A model generated the notes under the pieces. It worked only from the letters and a program-made list of their open reading frames with translations. It had not been told where the DNA came from and did no database searches. Source: Collodictyon triciliatum (lineage: Eukaryota; CRuMs). Taken from it: DNA of 36,331 nucleotides. A program made the translations under genes and the position numbers. Location of the stretch: NCBI GenBank assembly GCA_043381765.1, contig JBHJMP010001117.1, forward strand, positions 1 to 36,331, given 5' to 3'. Positions 23,197 to 35,500 of this stretch are shown here, in pieces (the stretch's first letter is position 1; each line of letters opens with the position of its first letter).

Positions 23197-23350
23197 AAAT
23201 AATCAATCATCAATCATCAATCATCAATCATCAATCATCAATCATCAATCATCAATCATTAACCATTAACCATTAACCATTAACCATTAACCATTAATCA
23301 ACAATCATCAATCATCAATCATCAATCATCAATCATCAATCATCAATCAT
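23197..23350. repeat. Two-part heptanucleotide array (CAATCAT)n-(CATTAAC)n-(CAATCAT)n
   Basis: About eight copies of ATCATCA-type units, then about six copies of a sister heptamer ATTAACC, then about eight copies of the first type again. A block of variant units sits inside an otherwise uniform array. Confidence 0.95.
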
Positions 23351-23375
23351 ACATAATAAATCGATTATGCTTAGC

Positions 23376-23488
23376 TTACTCTGGGTTAAGAAAGCATTGG
23401 CGAAGGTGCTGACCAAAGTCTGCTGGAACAGAGACCGACTTTGTCCTTTTCGCTGCGGATATTACGTCGGCCTCAGGATTCGACGCCT
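23376..23488 (-). CDS. C-terminal exon of an unidentified gene, cut by gap
   Basis: Minus-strand frame running out of the N gap to TAA at 23376-23378. It reads ASNPEADVISAAKRTKSVSV, then PADFGQHLRQCFLNPE, stop. Composition and codon use look coding, unlike the flanking repeats. It is too short to identify. Its upstream part would lie in the 552-N gap or beyond. The plus strand is also open here, so the strand is not certain. Confidence 0.4.
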
Positions 23489-24040
23489 NNNNNNNNNNNN
23501 NNNNNNNNNNNNNNNNNNNNNNNNNNNNNNNNNNNNNNNNNNNNNNNNNNNNNNNNNNNNNNNNNNNNNNNNNNNNNNNNNNNNNNNNNNNNNNNNNNNN
23601 NNNNNNNNNNNNNNNNNNNNNNNNNNNNNNNNNNNNNNNNNNNNNNNNNNNNNNNNNNNNNNNNNNNNNNNNNNNNNNNNNNNNNNNNNNNNNNNNNNNN
23701 NNNNNNNNNNNNNNNNNNNNNNNNNNNNNNNNNNNNNNNNNNNNNNNNNNNNNNNNNNNNNNNNNNNNNNNNNNNNNNNNNNNNNNNNNNNNNNNNNNNN
23801 NNNNNNNNNNNNNNNNNNNNNNNNNNNNNNNNNNNNNNNNNNNNNNNNNNNNNNNNNNNNNNNNNNNNNNNNNNNNNNNNNNNNNNNNNNNNNNNNNNNN
23901 NNNNNNNNNNNNNNNNNNNNNNNNNNNNNNNNNNNNNNNNNNNNNNNNNNNNNNNNNNNNNNNNNNNNNNNNNNNNNNNNNNNNNNNNNNNNNNNNNNNN
24001 NNNNNNNNNNNNNNNNNNNNNNNNNNNNNNNNNNNNNNNN
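23489..24040. other. Assembly gap, 552 N
   Basis: Bounded on the right by an A run with regular C interruptions (24041-24128). Confidence 0.99.
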
Positions 24041-24046
24041 AAAAAA

Positions 24047-24090
<44 letters not shown>

Positions 24091-24128
24091 AAAAAAAAAC
24101 AAAAAAAAACAAAAAAAAACAAAAAACA
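24041..24128. repeat. A-rich run with A9C periodicity
   Basis: A long A run followed by several copies of AAAAAAAAAC beside the gap. It is a simple repeat, or the poly-A end of something hidden in the gap. Confidence 0.9.
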
Positions 24129-25671
24129 AGAGAACCGCTCTATGCAGTCGGAATTGCCTACCCGATTTACCCTTTTTTTTCGCATGAAAACTATATCATG
24201 GGCCAAACAGAAGAAATCAGACATGCAAGGGTGAATTCTGTGTGATGGAAGCGAAAGTCTTTTGTATCACTTGAAGTGAATGAATGTCGTAACCATTTAC
24301 TAAGAGACAAACAGTGACATTAAAAGTTTGAATGGTGAGCATAGCCTCGATAATATCGCGCATTAAATTTGTTATTTTAATGTTTGGATTACATAGATAG
24401 CAAGCACACTGTTATGTTAATGCTTGTGATTCAGTATTATCATATTTTGTACTTTTTTTTGTTTTGTTTTGCATGATTCAGTGGCTGATACAAGGTAGGA
24501 TTCTTATGCGCATAATTTCATGCCATGGAGGGAATCGATTTTCAAGAGAAGTTAAAAGAGCCCTCGGATGAGAGCGTCAAATCATCAAATCAACTCGATT
24601 ATAGCTCACTCTAAATACGATTATTATTCTTTTGGGACGCGTATATGTATGAAGCTTGCGTCAATACCTCGCTTCATAAATTATCATCGGGAGACCTTTT
24701 ATTTTTTTTTTTTTTCTTTACAGCATGGAAACAAAAAAAAATGTAAGGCTATTTTTGAATTATTATTTTTATATCTTAGTGTAAACAGTTCTTCTGAAAC
24801 TAAAATGTTAAATTTCTGTCTCAGATCAGGACTTTTCGCTTACATTATAAGACAAAAAAATCATAGTACTTTATTAAAATATTCGGAAATCATCCTTCAA
24901 CATCGCCTGAAAACCTTTTTTTCTTTATCACGTTTATAAGATGTTTGGGCTAAGTGTTTAGCCATCTGAATGGAATGCATAACACTATTAACTCCAACAA
25001 GCCTATGATTACCACGAAAATCTGAAAATGTAGGGAAATATAGTTTTTACAAGAAAGAAAAAAAATATGATAAACAGCGTTTCTTCTGCCTGATTTATTC
25101 ATTATTTTTTTTTACCCATTTTATGAATTTCCAATAATAAGAAAACAAACTCTTTTATGTGGAATGGAGATTGTAATCAACAGGGCACTTACAAAAGATT
25201 CAATATTTTCATGTTCAAAGAATGTAGCTTTATTATTATAGATGAAAAAGAATGTTGATTATGAATCAATACTAAAGGTAAATAAAGAGGATATATCAAG
25301 TAAAATATATCCCAAAAGTGTAGCAGGGTAAGTTTGATGCATCTAAGACACATCTATTTCACCACCGCATAAGATATGTCCTCTATACGAACTGTAACCC
25401 AGTATAGCTACATTCCCAAATCCACATCCTTTTTTTTCGTCGACAATCAATAGCAATATGAATCACTTTGTCCTACTTTCTGTAGTGGTGTTGTTTATGA
25501 ATTATATCCAAATAATGAAGGTGGACACAACACCAAATCTATAACCATGGAGACTTGACAAGATAATGGCACTTCTAATGTTTAACTAATATCGGCGCCG
25601 ATGATTGGGAATCTAAAACACTCATAACTATACTTTGGATTGAATAAAGGAAAAATATATCCGTAATTATT
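24129..25671. other. Region without a supported gene
   Basis: AT-rich, with many homopolymers and frames lacking coding character. One 29-codon plus-strand frame (24525-24614, beginning MEGIDFQEKLKEPSDESVKS) has a good Kozak-like context (gccATGG) and acidic/basic composition, but nothing connects to it. Confidence 0.4.
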
Positions 25672-26283
25672 GAGACACTCACGGATGAAACCGAGCTTGC
25701 CGAGGCCGTACCTGAGCGACGAGACCAACAATCCAGCAAGAGTGCTAGGAAGGAAAGAGCTATTCGCATACCCAAGCCTATCATGGAATAACATACTGCT
25801 GAGAACGAGAGTTTAGACGAACTCAACGCACTGACCCAGCAGGAGACAAACTCGTTTCGGAGAAGCTGATTAACTCCAATAGTGCGATGAGGGAGAGAGA
25901 GAAAAAAATAGAAACATTGGACTGTTTGCTGAATGTTTTGAATATCATTGTGGCAAACACACTGGAAGGCGATTTCGACAAAACGCTTTTGCTCATATCC
26001 TTGATGTTATGAAAGAGCCTCGCAGAAATCCCTTTGCATCTGACCAAACCTTATCTCAAAAGATAATGGGCATTCTGATTTCCATCCTCGATGCGCTGTG
26101 TTTCCTAGTGCATCAAGAATACCTGAAGAAAAACACAAATCATCCAAAGAGTCATCCGAGCAAAGCTGCAATGAGAAGATAATAGGAACTCGCTTTCTCA
26201 TCACACGCTTCACAAAAAATCAAGCCGAGATACAATCCGCCGCCACCAACAACAATAACATCAACAACCACAAATCAAGTTAA
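25672..26283 (+). pseudogene. Intronless broken reading frame, unidentified family
   Basis: Coding-like plus-strand sequence with no introns over about 610 nt, in contrast to the neighbours. Segments: about 25672-25788 (LAEAVPERRDQQSSKSARKE...), TAA at 25789-25791, 25792-about 25834 in the same frame (TAENESLDELNAL), then a -1 shift to 25835-about 25983 (DKLVSEKLINSNSAMREREK...LDCLLNVLNIIVANTLEGDF), a -1 shift to 25985-about 26103 (AFAHILDVMKEPRRNPFASD...LISILDAL), and a -1 shift to 26104-26283 (SASRIPEEKHKSSKESSEQS...NNHKSS, TAA). Each segment reads like a helical or hydrophilic protein and stops soon after the point where the next begins. Interpretation: a retro-copied pseudogene with one nonsense mutation and three 1-nt losses. 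Assembly error or -1 recoding are alternatives. The parent gene is not in this window. Confidence 0.5.
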
Positions 26284-26583
26284 ATCGACAGACACATGGA
26301 CATCGACTTCCTCCATATCTCGACACAGAGACCCTGGCATCAACAGAAAAGAACAAAGAGATGAAATAAAAAGAGGAAGGAAGGGACCCAAGCAGAATCG
26401 GAAAACACCGACACTGGTCCGGACGGAAAAGCAACAGACACGATTCGAGCAAGCACACGCACACATATCCACCGGAGCAGGAATCTACGGGACGGGTCTG
26501 TGGGACTGAATCGCTGGTCTTGTGTCTGTGTATTTGCACGGGCGACTCGCAGGCCACGGCCACAGCCAGACTCCGTTCTAGAC
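26284..26583. other. Space between the broken frame and the SPT6 stop
   Basis: On the plus strand one frame stays open to about 26510 with hydrophilic composition but no start and no visible exon borders. Probably 3' flanking and SPT6 3' UTR sequence. Confidence 0.4.
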
Positions 26584-29500
26584 TCAGTTCCAGCCGGGGC
26601 CACTGCGGGGCGGATATCTGTTTGGCAAGGGCGGGGGATATGCGGAGTGCGGAACGTGCGGAACGTGCGGGGGTCTTGTGCGCTGAGACGGCTGAGACTC
26701 AATCATGTCCCGGTACTGGTACGGCTCCGCTGGCGGCAGAGGCAGAGGTGGCGGGTAGTGGGCTGCGACCTGCGGTGGGTGGCGGGCGTGGCTCTGTTGG
26801 ATGGTCATGAGTTTTGTGATATTTGATTGTGTTTCTTTTGTTTCTTGTGATAGTTGTGATAGATGTATGTTTCTGATTTTTAAAGTGGGGTTCTGCGATG
26901 AGTGGCATACGTCATATTGGTGTGCTTCGCGGTAGGCGTGGCCGCGGGGTGGGACTTCTGGTGGCAGTGAGCGGCTGTGGCTGTGGCTGTGGCTGTAATG
27001 ACTGTGGCTGTGGCTGTGGCTGTGGCTGACAGGATACGGTTTTGGTTGTGGACGAGGCTGAAGCTGCTGCATCCTCGTTTTGCATTCGACGATTACTTCT
27101 GAGGAGGAAGAAAAATACCGCTCTTCTATCTTGTATCCGTTTGGTGTGATTGAACCACTCTGTTGATGGGCGAGTTGAGAGCGATTGACATTAGCAAGAG
27201 CATATAAATTATTATTGTTGTTATTGGTTTAGCTTTTAGTGCGACATAGAAAGAACCAAACCGTATTGGAAACTTTGCCAAGTTGGAGACAGACAAAGAC
27301 AAAAGTAAGCGGATGGCGGTTATCCAGGTGAATACAGTACGGAACGGTTGATTTGTTGCGGGAGAGGAGCTTGAGATGGTCGAGTATCCGCAGAGGATAC
27401 AATAATGATAATAAATTGAAATAAAACCAAACATATCAATAAAACAAACAAATTTCGAGAAAGAAAAGTGCAAGTCAAGGAAAGACTGCGACCATGTTGA
27501 AATATTCATACGTGATTCTGTAAAGAGCACGTATAATTGATAAATTCACTGCAAATAATTTCTATATAGTCCAAAGTTCATATTTCAAGGTTTCGTTATT
27601 GATGTGCGTAACAAATGTGGATATCGACATGCTCTTTCGGTCCAATGAAGGCATTTTTGTGTGATTCCAGCTCTTGGATTCGCGAAATGATTGGTGTGAC
27701 ATAACTACACGTGGGCGATTGTTATGCTGCAAATGTTGAGAGAACACAAAGATAACACAAAGCATATGACACAAGAATACTCACTTATACATAGAAATGT
27801 AAACAAACAATATAAAAACATTTGGAAAAATATTATGTATTCTTTTTCTTCAAAAACATTGTATTGTCATTAGGAATTTTTTATTTTTGAAAAAAAAATA
27901 TTTTCATTAAGGCTACGAAAAAAAAAACTCTATACTCCGTACTCAGAAAAATTACATATTCATCATTTTTTTTCCCTTTATTCGATAATTTCATTCATCG
28001 TATTATTAATGTAGCCTGCAAACCTGACATGTATTTCATCCAAATCGTCGTATCTCTTGCCGTCCAGCAGCAGTGAACTCGATAGACTCACAGCCGATGT
28101 TTTTCCTTCTTCAATGATGGCTAAGAGCATTCAATATTTACTTTAGAGAAATATTGGTCAATTGTCGTTCAAGCTTTAGGTGATGGTGAAATAAAATTAT
28201 AGTTGAAGTCTTCGGTAGTGAGGAATGATTTATGCTTATTCACTGAGCTTAACTAATAGAATAATTGCACTTTCCTCTCCCCTTTTTTTTTCTATTTACA
28301 AAAAAAAAAAAAAAACCCTGTGAAAAAAAAAAAAAAAAAAAAACCAGAGGAATAGAAATAAAAATGATAAAAATAAAATAAAAACAAAAAAGGAGAAGTT
28401 ATATAAAATCAGTACCTCTGTGAACAATGCATTTGTCGCGCACCTTAAAGGATAAAGACAAATGATGGGCGCCCTTTGAGCTCGGCCTGAAGATAAAGTC
28501 ACCAGGCGCACCGTTATCGAGTCGGTCTTCTGCCTCTTCGAACGTAATGTTGAGGAAACAAGGATGCTGAATGGTTCTCGTAAAAAGCTTTGGCCGCTCC
28601 ATTGTCTTCTTTTCTAAGTCTGTGATGGAAAACACTTAATGAATCAGCTATGTGAAACATTTGATATCTTTCGAGAGATGACAATGGGAGTGAGTGGATG
28701 ACATTATCATGTGTTTATGCTTCAAGTTTTAATTATTCATTTCCTGTTCTTTTTTTTTAAAAAAAAAAAAAAGATTTTGTGAATGGATGACGTTAGTTTA
28801 TGATTGAAAGACAAGCCTCTTTGTGCTTTCATATCTTGCTCCTCCTCATATCGGTCATAAAATCCTCTGATTATGTCTTCGCATCTATACACTGGATTTT
28901 GCAAATCACTTGTGCGACAAGTCAGTTCTGCAGTAAATGCTTCGTAGTTGATATTGCGGATTTTGCACAGGATTGAGTCCTCTAGCGTGTTTATTCATCT
29001 CACATGAGTTATATGCAAGGCTAGAGCAGAGGATATTATGAAAATAGGATGAAAATGGGAGAAGTAATTATAAGTGAAGAGAACAAACGCTTCGACATTC
29101 GCATGCTACGAAACACACGATCTGATCTTTCATCACTGAAAAACTCCTCTGGTATAGAGGCGTCCAATCCATTGTCGAGTTTTCCATACATAACCGTGCT
29201 GCCATCGCCTATTCCTGTGAGAAGTAAAAGAGGATATGAGAAACGCGTACGTAAATGTGTAAATAAAAATAATTGGAATTGCAAATGTATGATTCAATAA
29301 AAAAAATAATCATGAAATAGATAGTTGATTGCGCTTTTTTTTACGGCCAATTCAATTTCTAAACAAACAAACAAACAAACAAACAAACAAACAAACAAAC
29401 AAACAAACAAACAAACAAACAAACAAACAAACAAACAAACAAACAAACAAACAAACAAACCAAGACAAAAACAAAAACATACTTATGTATTCGAAATTGA

Positions 29501-32500
29501 CCATCGCCCCAGGGCGGATGTTTTCTGGAGAATCGCCGATGAGTGAATAGAATAGCTCAGTACTATTTAACTTATCCTCATCGCTTCGGGGGTCATTGAA
29601 TGGAAGCATGAGCTCGTTCATGACAAAATTAACTTCATGAATGGATGAAACACGGCCATATTTATTACAAATATCTAATGCCAGCAAGGGTAAATCTAGA
29701 TGAAAAAACAGTTTTCGTTACTATTTTGTCAGAAAACAACTAGTGTGATGTTGGTACGTTTTATTTTATTTTTTCATTCTTAATCCATATTAATTGATAT
29801 CTCGCAGAATTTTTTTTATTTATTTTGCTTGTTCAGATTGCAGAATGTTCGAAAAGATAATAAATCACCTATTTTGGACAGATTTTCATAATCAAATAAC
29901 TCCACAGCTGAGTCTCTGCTTGGCTTCAGGATGGCCTTTAACTTTGACTGGATAGCTGATAAAACCTCGTTATTTTCAGTGAGATGAATTCTCGTGTTTC
30001 GGATTCGGAAAAGTCTTTCTCCAGAGGTGTCCACTAAACCAAGTATACTTATTGGATAAGCTCACGCACGAGTAGATATGCCCTCTTCATTTGAGATGGC
30101 ATAGGTATGGAGTATGACTTTGGCTGATTCGAATGTATTAAACGAAATATTCTTATCTGACATTACCCTCAATTCTGAGAAAAGCACAGCAGTTTCTAAA
30201 TACTACATCACCTACGTTGAATTCTCTCAACTCTTTTCTCATCTTAGGTACAGCCTGGCAATTAGTTTCGAGGAATAATATAAAAGCAATCAGTCAAACT
30301 ATGTTGGTTTCGGTGACTGCCCTCCGCAGTTTTTTAGAAAATATTTGCATTTGCTATTCTTTCCTTATACACATATTTGTTTATATATATATATTGATAC
30401 TTGATGAATATGGATTGATGCAATATGTAAAGAATGCAAAAATGAAAAAGCGTAATGACAAACTTTAGACGATAACTTCAGAAGTAAATCGTCTGCTTTG
30501 TGTTTTCCGAAACCAGGAACATATTTCAGCAATTCTCTTCCAAACTTGTAGCGGACATCCTTTAGACTAACACCGACTTGGGCAACAACGTTGAGGAATG
30601 CACGTTCGAGATACTTTAAGGCTTCATCTTTGGGCAGCTAATTATTAAAGTATTAAATTATTGTTATTTTTTTGTAAAAATAAATAAATGAAAAAAAGGC
30701 GCTAGATCAAATGATTTTAAAAAAACAACAAGGAAAAAGAAAACAAAACATCCGTCCATAATCTATTAAAATCGTATTAAATATAATTCAAAGAGTTATG
30801 GCAGGTTCGTCCTACAAAAGACTGTCTTAAATGCGCGTTGAGAGTCAAGATACTGTCGTTGCTACAAGTAACCACACCAAGTTCCTGAAGGGGATCCAAA
30901 AACCTTCGACCAACCGAAATACATTTCCTATCATTTATATACATAATAAATTATTATTTGCCCCAATTCCAAAATTCACGTAATGCGTGATTATGACAAA
31001 AAAAAAAATCAGCCTTGCTCATCCGTATTTATGTTTGGTATGTAATTATGAAGATGAAGGAAAACACAAAATCGTACCTTTGGTTTTCAGACAGCGATGA
31101 AAACTCTTCAGAGTATATCTTTTGTCGAGAAGCGATAATAGAAACATCAGACTTCACATAGAATATATCAAAATCCAACGTTTCATAATCAAATGAACGT
31201 CTCATCTGGGTAAGAATTGCTTCGAAATCGCGCATCTTTAGGCTGTCTGCAGCCAAAACAACTGCAGAGGGCGAATGTTTTCGCATAATGAGTTCTAATT
31301 GGACATTGTCGTTTCTGATGCGATTCTTTTCTGCTTCCTCAGTTCTGTTGGGATCGATTTTCTTCAACACTGCGTTAAAGCGTTTATGGTCGATTAAACT
31401 ACCAGTCGGGCCCAAGATTACAACATCAACGGTCTGGTCCATGATGCTGCACGCCGCAATAGTCGGATTCTGTGTAATTTGGGGTAGATGATTAATTTTT
31501 ATTTTAAGGTTATCTTTTGTTCTGTATGATAAAGTCTACTTTATTGGTTTAAAAGCCTGGGATTGGAAAAAGTGCAAACAGCTTTAGACATATTTTGGTA
31601 ATGAGGGCTTTAATCAGTATATTAAAAATTAAAGAAAAAGCGTTGATGGTGGGAGTGAGCCTACTTGGGATGTTTCCTTTGAGCGTGGGAAACGGTACGG
31701 TTTGGCCAAAAGCATTTTTTCCAGATTATCAGTGCATAACTGACCCAAATTTTCGATAGAATCATCGATCAGCTTTTGCTTGGCCAAACCGAGATAATAA
31801 TCAAACAAATACTTGTCTCTAACCTATGGATTGGGAGGAATGATATGTGAGAGAAAAAAATAAAGATTGCATTTCTTTCAAGATTCATATTTAGTTCATA
31901 ATACACTCATCGTTCTCCGAATTCCTATTGAATTATTCTCATCGAATATATCCTTCGAATAAAAAATATGATGAAAAGAAACCTCTTTCAGTATATGCAT
32001 TCTTTCTTTGTTCCATTTTGCGCCGATATCCGAGACTTCAGTGGATAAGTAACAATTCCGAAGTTTACTATTTAATTCAGTTGTTCGGTAAAGTCTTTCA
32101 GTCACTTTGATGAAACTATCTCGAACAGCTTGGTCGATAAGGAGGTAGTCGTATGTTTTGAAGAAATCACTTGTCTTGAATTCCTTCATGTATTTGTATT
32201 TCTATCGAAATAGAGCGAGAGACGAAAGTAAGAACGGTGAATATATTGGTAAATTAAGTTTTACAAAAAATAAAATAAAAATGAACCGATCGCATACATG
32301 CTTCATTTGATATGATAACTATTTTAAAACAATTAATTGCATCGCTTATATTTCGAGATAACTCGGCAGATGAAATAATCACTTGGTACATATGACATGA
32401 GCTGATTGATGTGCGCCCATATTGTGTTGGCTTGGAAGAAATCGTAAAATTATTTTCATACAACGGCCGAAAGTATTTCTTTATCCCAGGATTGTAGAAA

Positions 32501-35500
32501 ATTTCCAAGGCCAGGAATTTTTTAATTGCTATGTTATACAGAATGCATTATTACTAGGAATAAGAGCATAAGTATTTGGATATCATGTAAAAACTTGATT
32601 GGAACTGAGCTTATAAGTTACATAATCCTGAAGAAAAAAATCGATAGAATCAAAGCTATATCCTAATATATTGCGTTTTCATGTATTCGTATTTTCTACT
32701 GAGGGAATGAGGTATATATGATCACCTAGCAGCGCGTGATTCGCTTTCCGGTAAGTGCGAGAAAGGTGGTGCTGTTCAATGAATCGGGATACCATTTCAA
32801 CGGGACCCTCATCCAACGGGTCGACTTCGTGCTGAAGAGTGTCGCTTTCAAGATTTTCCAGGAATTTGGGGACGGATATTGACATTCTCTGTAAAGAGAC
32901 AAGAACAATTACATAAATTCTCAAATTAAGAAGGAAAAAAACTAAGTGTATGATTGTCTTTTTTTAGATGTACGTTTAGTTGAATATTTTTTCACCAAGA
33001 ATCTAAATGAAAAATACGTAACAAGTTTGATACAACGAACTTGATAGTAGTTTTAAATGTAGGTGAAAAAAATACTCTGGCAATTTGAAGAAGCTCTGAT
33101 TTGAGAAAAGAATGATAGAATGATTTTTGGCTTCCCATTTTCCACTCCACTGGCCCAAAGAAAGTGATGTATTTTTGAACATCATCCACTTCTGTTTCTG
33201 TAACAGCTTCATCAAGAAATGCGTTTGCCTGTCTGGACAAGTCGGGATGACTCTGGTTGAGGGTTTGTAATCCAAAATTAATATGTGAGAGAGAAGAGAA
33301 GGAAAAGACCTCGGGGTAGCAAGTCACTTGGTTTTGAGAAAATAAGATTTTTTTATGGATAAAATTCATGAAAATCTGAGTTTAATGTTGTTATATTGTG
33401 AATATAGTCATAGGTTTTCAGATATTATTATTTTGAAAAGATATAGAAAAATATTGGGCAATATCTAAACGATAAATAATCTATGTATACACTCAAAGGT
33501 TATCAAAGAGAACTGGGATTGTCAAAGTGAATCACCTCGCCGATAGACTTGATTTGGGCGCGGATATGCTTCATCTTGTTCAGAACTTTAATGTATTTCT
33601 TGTGCAGTTCGTAAATCTTCCACAATGATGTGACTGATATTTCAGGTTTGTATATATCTTTCTTGTAAACCATGATGTACGCAATTTCGAGTTTTTCGTT
33701 CATAATAAACCCCAAGATTTGTTGAATCTTTGGCACGAGCGTTTTTCGGTCAATTGATGGAAACTGGAGGGATATCCACTTTGCTTCGTCCTCAAAATCC
33801 TCTTCAGTTTCTGGCCATTCGGTAAAATCTATCTGTTTGTCCATAAATTTGAATTCGAGAACAGTTGTAGGAGATTAATGAGATGAGAATACTTATTATT
33901 ATATTACTTGACTTTGAATGTAAGTTCAATTTACTCATTTGAAAGACAAAGAGAAATTGTGTGCCTAAAATGAGAGGGGTGGCACGTACAATATGAATTG
34001 GGCCTGGGAGAGTGATAATGGTTAAAGAGATTGAAAAAAAGAAGGAAAACTACTTGATATCGCTCTGGGATATCAGTCTCAACTATAGCTCTAATTTTAT
34101 CCATGGAACTTGTATCGAAAATTTGCTATTTGAAATATTGTTTCGGTACTTTTTAGGATGTTAACGATTTCCAAAATATCATGGTAGAAGGGTCACGTTT
34201 GATGCAAGCACGTCCGTATTCTTTGTCTAACAAATCAAAGAGAAAGTCTACAGAATATTTATCATTTTCATTACATGCAATGGAAGTGATTGTTCCTGGT
34301 CATTTTCTTGCTCGTCGTACTATTATCACGTTCATTAATACGTATGGCTTTGATGTTTTCAATTCAGACTTATGTCTTCTTTGGCGTGGTAATAACTCTT
34401 GTATTTTAAGAACATAGCAAAAATTAATCCGTATTCCTCAATGATAACATATATGTAAGAAAAGAAAGTGATGTAACTATGGAGTGGAAAGGTTTTTGCC
34501 CTAGGTATTACCTCGTCTGGTCCATCAAGGTCAGCCTCGTCGATTCCAAAGTAAGCATCAAGGTCGTCGAAATTAGCTTCGTCCTCTTCTCGGTGAGAGC
34601 GTGGCGGCCGGTTTGCCCGACTCTGCGCTCGCCTCTGTTCTTTAGTCTCTTCGTCGATATCGTCGTCGTCATCCAGGTCCTCGCCATCGTCGTCTATGAA
34701 GTCTCCAAGATCCTCTTCAACCTCATCGTTGCTAATTGCAGACGATCAAAGTATGTCATGAATGAAATAGATGGAATAGATGGAATAGATGAAATAGATG
34801 GAATAGATGGAATAGATGGAATAGATGGAATAGATGGAATAGATGAAATAGATGAAATAGATGAAATAGATGAAATAGATGAAATAGATGAAATAGATGA
34901 AATAGATGAAATAGATGAAATAGATGAAATAGATGAAAGAGAGAGAGAGAGAGAATCAACAAACAAGTCGAGATTGTCCCCAGTCTGTTCTAAATCAATC
35001 GTTTCCACAGGGTCAGCTCCGCCTTTCCTTACAATCCTAGAGTTTGGAATTGCTGCCTGATGATTTTTTAAAAAAATAAAAATAAATGAATAACGTTACA
35101 ACCGTTTGTATAAACCCATTGTATTAATTTTCCTGCAACGTTTGTCATCAGTATATTATTTGAATGACGAAATACTATTGTATGAAGTAGATAAAGCAAA
35201 AAAGGTAATATCCTCTTATTGAAAAAAAAAAGGGAGACGGAAACGGAAAAAGGAAACAACATGGTATGGTGTGACAAACCCCAGTATACTCGAGCAACAG
35301 CAACTTGTCGTCCTCTTCCAGTTCTTCGTTGTGTCTCTTGCGCTTCTTCTTTTTCTCTTTGTGAGAAGAGCCCGACTTGCGCTTGTGGGCATCCTGGTCA
35401 TCACCATCGCCATCATCACGACTGCGGCCTTCGCGAGTTCCTGTCGTTGCCTCGTTACCTTCCTCTCCCTCCTCCTCTTCTTCCTCAAAGTTATCTTCAA

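Noticed and set aside
23197-23350. CRISPR-like regular repeats
   Set aside because: Contiguous heptamers with no unique spacers, in a eukaryotic genome.
27126-27530. Minus-strand 134-codon hydrophobic frame suggesting a membrane protein
   Set aside because: The shifted frame gives the SPT6 second SH2 strand (STVPYCIHL) between splice sites, so the hydrophobic reading is a shadow.
34479-35060. Plus-strand 193-codon frame with EID/GID repeats and minus-strand frame with SSI/PSI repeats
   Set aside because: Both run through the 9-bp intron array; the flanks are SPT6 exons on the minus strand, read in another frame or antisense.
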